Positions 61,589 through 64,000 of a stretch of 64,000 bases of DNA are shown one piece after another. Below the pieces are notes generated by a model, which was given only the letters and a program-made list of their open reading frames with translations, was not told the DNA's origin and did not search any database. Position numbers and translations under genes: made by a program. This stretch comes from Planctomycetota bacterium (GTDB lineage: Bacteria; Planctomycetota; UBA8742; UBA2392), in NCBI GenBank assembly GCA_016722065.1, contig JADKGX010000002.1, positions 186,001 through 250,000 of the forward strand. Reading direction: 5' to 3'. Position 1 is the first letter of the stretch, and every line of letters begins with the position of its first letter.

Positions 61589-63484
61589 TCAATCTTCGAT
61601 AGGTATGATCTTCATGGCCTTGATGGGTTCGCCGGTGCTGTCTGTGACCCTGCCGCCGTAGGGAAAATCCGCATCCGAAGTCTGGTAGGGTTCCAGCCGC
61701 GCGCGCTGCACGCGCCCTTTTTCGCGATCGACGATAACAACCTCGTCGTACCAGTCTGGCCAGTTGCTGCACAACACAAGCCTGCTGCCAGTGGCGATTG
61801 TGTCCAGAAGCAGGGGCGTCCAACCCTCGGTTGTTTCCAGGTGCAGGTCCAATCCACGCGGCGTTCTGGGCACCGACAGATACATCAGGCTGCCGGTGCG
61901 CGGGGGCAGCGTGACATCCCAGGGCCCCAAGGGCGCGCTGCCCCCTTTGCGCAGCTCGACGTTGGGCGGGCGCTGGGAATCATAATCGATGAAAAAGCTG
62001 AACGCTGGCGCGTAGGTGGGCTGGATAATCAGCTTCTGCTTCCAGTTGCCGCGGTCCAGTTGTGTCCACAGCTTGAAGCTGCCGTCCCGTTCAGACCATG
62101 TGACCGCGCCGGTGTGGCTGGATTCCACCCGCACCGGAGAACCCGGGCTCTCGGCCTTGACAACACGAAAACGCCCCACCACCAGATCGCTCGATGCGCG
62201 ATCCATGGTCAAGGAGGTCTTGATCGCCAGGTACTTTGCACCCTTGCGAATGGCAACTTCGCGGCCGTCCTTCGTATCCCAATTCGTGATGATCATTGGC
62301 GTGCCACTGGCCCAACCATCGCCCCCGGCACCAATGCGAATCGAAGCGCCGCCGGCGCCGGTTCCTGTCCAGGTGCGCGGGTCTGGCAGCATGAAGGTGA
62401 GCTGCCCTGCGTTAGGCACGTCGGACTCCAGAAACAACCCCACATGGTTCTGGATGCCCTGCGAACCGTCCGGGCGGGCGCGGCGAACTTCCAGCCATGC
62501 GCGCAGGCCGGATTGCGTGGCCTGGGCCGGTTTGTAATCCACCTTGACTGCCAGCATCGGCACTGGCGACAGTGCCACTGTGACGGCTCCCTGGCTCTCG
62601 GGGCTGCTGGCCAGCGAGACCGGGACTGACCTCCCGTTCTCGTCAATCACTTCATAGCCCGGAAAATCGGCCTCAACGTAGGCCGCCTCCTTGATCCAGT
62701 CCCGTTTCAGAAACGTCAGGGCAAACCAGCCCTGCGCGTTGGCAACGGCGACCCCGTTGAGCCCGCGGACAATGATCGGTGGCTTGTCCAGGCCAGCCCA
62801 GGCGTCGGGCTGGTTCTCTGCCTTCTCGGCAAGGCTGACCTTGCCTACCAGCACCCACTCTTCACCAAAAAGTTCGCGCGCCTCCTTGGCACTGACAGAC
62901 GCCTTGCCCAGGCGCCGGGCGGCCTCCTTGGCAGCCTGGGGATGCTTTTCCAGGGGCCCGCAGTAGTGGGCGCTGAAGTGGCTGCCCGTTACGCGGCCAA
63001 GCGCTGAAAGCGGCGGCACGGCCCACACCACGCGGACATGCAGGTTCAGTCCGTCGCGGGATTCTTCCGCCACTGCGCCCCGCGAAAACGTGGCTTCAAG
63101 TTCGGCCAGGCGTTTGGCTTCGGCCACGGCCTTTGCGTCGTCGCGGGCGATCTGCTCGAGATCCGGCTTTAGTTCATGGTCTGGGGGCGTGCGGCGGGGC
63201 TCTGGGGTGGTGGTGGCGTCTACATCGACGGTGTCTGTGCTGTCGGGTTGCGTCGACCGCCCCGCGGGAATGTCTCTGGTGGCTTTCGGTTCCTTGGCAG
63301 GTTCTGGCGTTTGCCCGTTAGCGTCAGGGCCAGGTCCGTCCTGGCCACGAGTACCTGCGCGCGCAGACCGATCATCGCCCTGTTGTTCCAGGTGAGTCGA
63401 CCACTGCAGCCAGACCAGGCTGCCCAACAAGGCCGCAATCAGGAACAGCAGCAAGATCAGCGTAACCCGCGGAAATTGGCGCAT
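61589..63484 (-). CDS. large anchored extracytoplasmic protein
   Basis: This 631-residue protein has one N-terminal transmembrane helix (about 8-28). A long disordered stretch follows, rich in Pro, Asp, Thr and Glu (about 30-110), and a short coiled coil. The extracytoplasmic region is largely beta. Segments such as IIVRGLNGVAVANAQGWFALTFL and GGRVTDSTGEPIKAMKIIPIED look like carboxypeptidase-regulatory (CarboxypepD_reg) folds. No catalytic motif is visible. It is convergent with the DUF218 gene, with six bases between the stops. Confidence 0.75.
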   Translation of the reverse strand: MRQFPRVTLILLLFLIAALLGSLVWLQWSTHLEQQGDDRSARAGTRGQDGPGPDANGQTPEPAKEPKATRDIPAGRSTQPDSTDTVDVDATTTPEPRRTPPDHELKPDLEQIARDDAKAVAEAKRLAELEATFSRGAVAEESRDGLNLHVRVVWAVPPLSALGRVTGSHFSAHYCGPLEKHPQAAKEAARRLGKASVSAKEARELFGEEWVLVGKVSLAEKAENQPDAWAGLDKPPIIVRGLNGVAVANAQGWFALTFLKRDWIKEAAYVEADFPGYEVIDENGRSVPVSLASSPESQGAVTVALSPVPMLAVKVDYKPAQATQSGLRAWLEVRRARPDGSQGIQNHVGLFLESDVPNAGQLTFMLPDPRTWTGTGAGGASIRIGAGGDGWASGTPMIITNWDTKDGREVAIRKGAKYLAIKTSLTMDRASSDLVVGRFRVVKAESPGSPVRVESSHTGAVTWSERDGSFKLWTQLDRGNWKQKLIIQPTYAPAFSFFIDYDSQRPPNVELRKGGSAPLGPWDVTLPPRTGSLMYLSVPRTPRGLDLHLETTEGWTPLLLDTIATGSRLVLCSNWPDWYDEVVIVDREKGRVQRARLEPYQTSDADFPYGGRVTDSTGEPIKAMKIIPIED

Positions 63485-63590
63485 GGGGCCCTCGATGTGC
63501 AGGGGCAGGGGACACCATTGAAACGCCCAACACCGGGCCCTGGCGTGTCAATTCCTGGATAACCCGGCACGATGTGACAGGTATGAAGTA

Positions 63591-63633
63591 AGGGTCAGCC
63601 GCCCCTATGGCCGGGGCTGCAATCCATGACCCT
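63591..63633 (-). terminator. compound hairpin between the last two genes
   Basis: Outer arms AGGGTCA/TGACCCT (63591-63597 with 63627-63633) enclose an inner 5-bp GC stem (63601-63605 with 63613-63617). It lies 18 bases after the stop of the partial gene. No T-run follows, so it is only a possible terminator. Confidence 0.35.
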
Positions 63634-63651
63634 GGAACTCGATCTCTGCGG

Positions 63652-64000
63652 CTAGTCCTTCTTTTCGCCCTTGGGCTTGTAGTTCGGGTTGGGCTTGAGG
63701 GTGTGGTTGACTTCCCAGGCTTCCTCAGAATCCACTTTGTATTCCGTCTGGTCTGTGATCAGCGCAAAATCTTCCATGGATGCCCAGTCCTCATCGCGCC
63801 AGGCGCGGCCGTCTGGAAAGGCCGCAAACTGCACCAGAAACGTCACGCCCCGCTGCGTAAGTGGCACAAGCACGGTTCCCTTTTCCTGCAGCACGGGGTT
63901 CTTGCAAAAGGCGTCGGTCGCGTATGGGCGCATTGTGCGGCCTTCCGCCTTCATGGTCACAAAGGCCATCACGTTCTTGCACAGTGCGCCGTCTGGCAGC
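63652..64000 (-). CDS. hypothetical protein, 5' end beyond the window
   Basis: The frame stays open from the stop at 63652 to the right edge at 64000, where it reads LPDGALCKNVMAFVTMKAEG. The start therefore lies outside the window. The visible 115 residues contain two Cys-Lys-Asn phrases (ALCKNVMA and AFCKNPVLQ) about 30 residues apart, then a mixed domain with FLVQFAAFPDG and EYKVDSEEAWEVNH. The tail is Lys-rich. A Met inside could be a start, but the continuity to the edge makes truncation more likely. No family recognised. Confidence 0.6.
   Translation of the reverse strand, partial: LPDGALCKNVMAFVTMKAEGRTMRPYATDAFCKNPVLQEKGTVLVPLTQRGVTFLVQFAAFPDGRAWRDEDWASMEDFALITDQTEYKVDSEEAWEVNHTLKPNPNYKPKGEKKD

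Overview
This is a GC-rich stretch of chromosome from a Gram-negative (diderm) bacterium. It is densely packed with genes and shows no phage, plasmid, IS element or CRISPR. The diderm call rests on a lipid-transport Mla/MCE operon, an LptE-like lipoprotein, an OmpA-type lipoprotein, an LptA-like export protein and many lipoproteins with clear lipoboxes. A futalosine-pathway menaquinone gene (mqnE), a DUF1844 protein, a diadenylate cyclase and a zinc-ribbon/TM/prenyltransferase-fold/HEAT protein together recall Planctomycetota or a neighbouring lineage. That placement is inference from gene content, not from a marker tree.

Layout. 0.1-8.5 kb (mostly minus): transketolase C-terminal subunit with an Atg22-like MFS transporter, a small HTH protein with its own terminator, an aminotransferase/prephenate dehydratase pair, and a lipoprotein/DUF1844/triplicated-lipoprotein operon. 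8.6-16.6 kb: mqnE, a TPR-like exported protein, a Nudix hydrolase, a YbjQ protein, a divergent MiaA, an SPFH protein, tRNA-Asp with encoded CCA, and uppP. 16.6-23.6 kb: an M1 aminopeptidase with a HEAT tail, an S41 protease, a DUF1294 protein and the zinc-ribbon prenyltransferase-fold protein. 23.7-28.5 kb (minus): the mlaE-mlaF-MCE-MCE operon followed by a TPR lipoprotein. 28.8-32.5 kb (plus): pgpA and an RsbU/RsbW/RsbV partner-switching cassette whose phosphatase gene is frameshifted. 32.5-43.4 kb: mixed lipoproteins, hisS, a cytidylyltransferase-like protein, rimO, an OmpA lipoprotein and an M16 protease. 43.6-56.5 kb (minus): a long, tightly packed cluster of CorC-like protein, recO, TPR lipoprotein, lptE-like, ftsH, folP, cdaA, ybbR, a giant LptA-like protein and cmk. 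56.6-64 kb: a small acidic protein, glmS, a lipoprotein, a MarR regulator, a strongly structured leader before a DUF218 protein, a large anchored protein and a gene cut by the window edge.

How the genes fit together. Much of the window serves the envelope: lipid traffic (Mla), export scaffolding (LptE/LptA-like), peptidoglycan precursors (glmS, uppP, the DUF218/ElyC-like protein), c-di-AMP synthesis with its YbbR regulator, and quality control (FtsH, M16, S41, SPFH). The rest is housekeeping: translation and tRNA/ribosome modification (hisS, miaA, rimO), folate, phenylalanine, menaquinone and CMP.

Most worth a second look: the structured RNA with mutually exclusive hairpins before the DUF218 gene; the frameshifted RsbU; the MiaA that lacks its GGTGLY loop; the c-di-AMP/YbbR/giant LptA-like cluster; and the triplicated lipoprotein. 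No single locus proves to be a wholly new system from sequence alone.
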